Assembly: GCF_014805625.2 (NCBI RefSeq) | Contig: NW_023998417.1 | Coordinates: forward strand, 2,696,284-2,760,283 | Length of the DNA stretch: 64,000 bases | Source of the DNA: Glossina fuscipes | Lineage: Eukaryota; Arthropoda; Insecta; Diptera; Glossinidae | Reading direction: 5' to 3' | The notes under the pieces: generated by a model | What the model was told of the DNA's origin: nothing | What the model saw: the letters and a program-made list of their open reading frames with translations, nothing else | Database searches by the model: none | Part shown: positions 62,385 through 64,000 of the stretch, piece by piece | Layout of the letters: each line of letters starts with the position of its first letter | Position numbering within the stretch: the first letter of the stretch is position 1 | Position numbers and translations under genes: made by a program

Positions 62385-64000
62385 ATTCTTGTCCATATAA
62401 ACGCATGAGTTTATTGATTGTATTAAAAGTTTTCTAAAAGCCTTTCAATTCTAATGGCCTTTGCTTAGTCTCTCACTCATTTCTCGTTCATAATCAAAAG
62501 ATTTTCGAAATGTTTCTGTATTTATCAAAAAAAAAAAAAAGTTATTACAAAGCATAGCAAAAACTTTTTCGAAAAAAAAAAAAAACAAACCTCCTTTAAA
62601 TAAAAGTTGTTGTTTTTTTTTTTTTTTGTACTACTTGTACACTTTGGATTCGTATTCATAAACTAAGTCTAACATCTTTGTGGTTTTCTTTACAACTTTG
62701 ATACACGTAAAAAATGAAACTTTGACAAACTTGATGGGGCGGTTTCTGTTTTTGTTTTTGTATTTTTTTTTTTTTATGGTTTTGTTTCTTGTCTTTTTTT
62801 TTTCTTTTTCTTGTGTTTTGAAAAAGAGTCTTTTTTTTTTTTTTTGTTTAGAGAGAGAAAATTTTTAAATTAAAACATGTATATACTCGCACGTGCATGT
62901 GTCTTATGTTTTTAATTTTCATGTAAACGCAAGCGTATGAGTTTGAAAATCCCTTCAAGCTTTCTTATCCTTATGAAACTAAAGAAAAGCTGGATTATTT
63001 TGTTATTCAATCTATTTTTGAAAGTTATTTGAAAAAACTTATGTAAAACTCTTTTCTAAATACTTTCATCATCACACACGTTATGATAACATTAGTTCGC
63101 TTGTTTAAATCCATCTTATGTATTAGTGATTTTGCTGATGCACAGTTTCCTGGTTCGAGATTGAAAATGAGCGAAAATCCAATTTTTTCTCCTACCTTTG
63201 CAAATCATTACTTCAGCGACGATCAAAAATTAGTACTCCAAGGCAAAGTCTTGCCTGAAATGGGTTTACATTAATCGAATTTAAATATGTAACTCAAGCT
63301 CTTCGATATCAATTGAAGATAGGTTTTCAGCGCCTTGATATTTTCGTTATAAAATTTCAATACTGAATTGAATTCGAATAAAAATTAAACAAAAATGCAG
63401 GGGACAATGTTACCCATATCATGGAATGGAAATTAGCAGGAGAATATCTCTACTCGAGGTCCTCAAGTCAGTTTCGAATGCTACTTGTGAACCTATTGTG
63501 CGTAAAGTTCGAGAAAGGAATTTAATCGTGATCCTTATCACTACCGTACAAAAGAGTTTTTAATTTACTGCGTCCAAAGTCATTCATCCAAGGCAGCTAT
63601 GATGCGGAAAAACTAGAAAATTCTATTGAGTATTGAAAGGATTTTTGAAGGTTATGTAAACACCTGCCGTTGATTTGATAATCTGCCCATCAAGGGTGGG
63701 AATAATGTGGGAAACCAAGTGTGTTCCTGCACTTATCCTAAACGTAGCTCATAACGCAATCAATAATTTCGAAGGAGACTAAAACCCTAGTAAACTCCCT
63801 ATCGCTTCTGGCAAGGGCGTTTTGCGCAGGTATGCGCAACACGTAAAGAGATTTACGATGAACTCATTGAACGACTGAAAATCATGAATCAGTTTAAACG
63901 TGTCTGTCGGCCTATCAGGCGACGCCTACTGCGCCCACCCGCTTATGCGACAAAAACTTTTATTTTCAAAATAGAAAAAATCAGCCGTGCCCAGCCCATG
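62071..64000. other. AT-rich noncoding stretch to window end
   Basis: No gene recognised. It holds a TA run (62,351-62,381), A-runs (62,527-62,540; 62,571-62,585) and T-runs (62,611-62,627; 62,764-62,776; 62,830-62,845). The last 300 bases are slightly GC-richer without a recognisable frame. Confidence 0.55.

Noticed and set aside
1..64000. CRISPR array or bacterial operon
   Set aside because: No spaced palindromic repeats; splice signals, SINEs and mariner relics point to an insect genome.

Overview
The window looks like nuclear DNA from a higher fly (Diptera). It is AT-rich and gene-poor, full of long A/T homopolymers, TA, CA, GA and AAT microsatellites and decayed transposons. I infer Diptera, possibly a calyptrate such as a tsetse-like fly, from the one real coding exon, which matches insect alpha2-adrenergic-like octopamine receptors, and from mini-me-like GTCY repeats known in dipterans. 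The species call is weak.

Only one coding exon is convincing: 38,011-38,970 on the minus strand. It encodes the first 320 residues of an aminergic GPCR (long N-glycosylated N-terminus, TM1-TM4, first part of extracellular loop 2) and ends at a consensus splice donor. The remaining exons (TM5-TM7) should lie toward lower coordinates. I found none, so most or all of 1-38,010 may be a single intron, and 38,971-64,000 is 5' flank, upstream UTR/intron, or intergenic DNA.

The rest is transposon remains and simple repeats. Left part (1-17 kb): purine/GA tracts, homopolymers, GTCY-containing dispersed repeats, and an unexplained GC-elevated island near 9.1-9.5 kb. Middle (17-29 kb): a mariner fragment, an LTR with a tRNA-derived SINE inserted in it, a 59-bp minisatellite interrupted by an assembly gap, a GC-rich hairpin, a second SINE copy with a 10-bp target-site duplication, a mariner deletion derivative with both inverted repeats, and another mariner relic. 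30-38 kb: a gapped GA array, a possible decayed cGAS-like/Mab-21 gene (minus strand, about 33.9-34.7 kb), and a three-unit tandem repeat at 35.6-36.1 kb. Right part (39-64 kb): long T and TA tracts, mariner relics at 46.3 and 57.7 kb, a solo LTR at 61.3-61.7 kb, and more GTCY repeat.

There are no rRNA genes, no convincing tRNA genes and no CRISPR arrays, and I saw no multi-gene system. The observations most worth follow-up are the cGAS-like/Mab-21 relic, the SINE family, the mariner deletion derivative and the 20.9-kb hairpin. All identifications come from reading the sequence; no database search was run.
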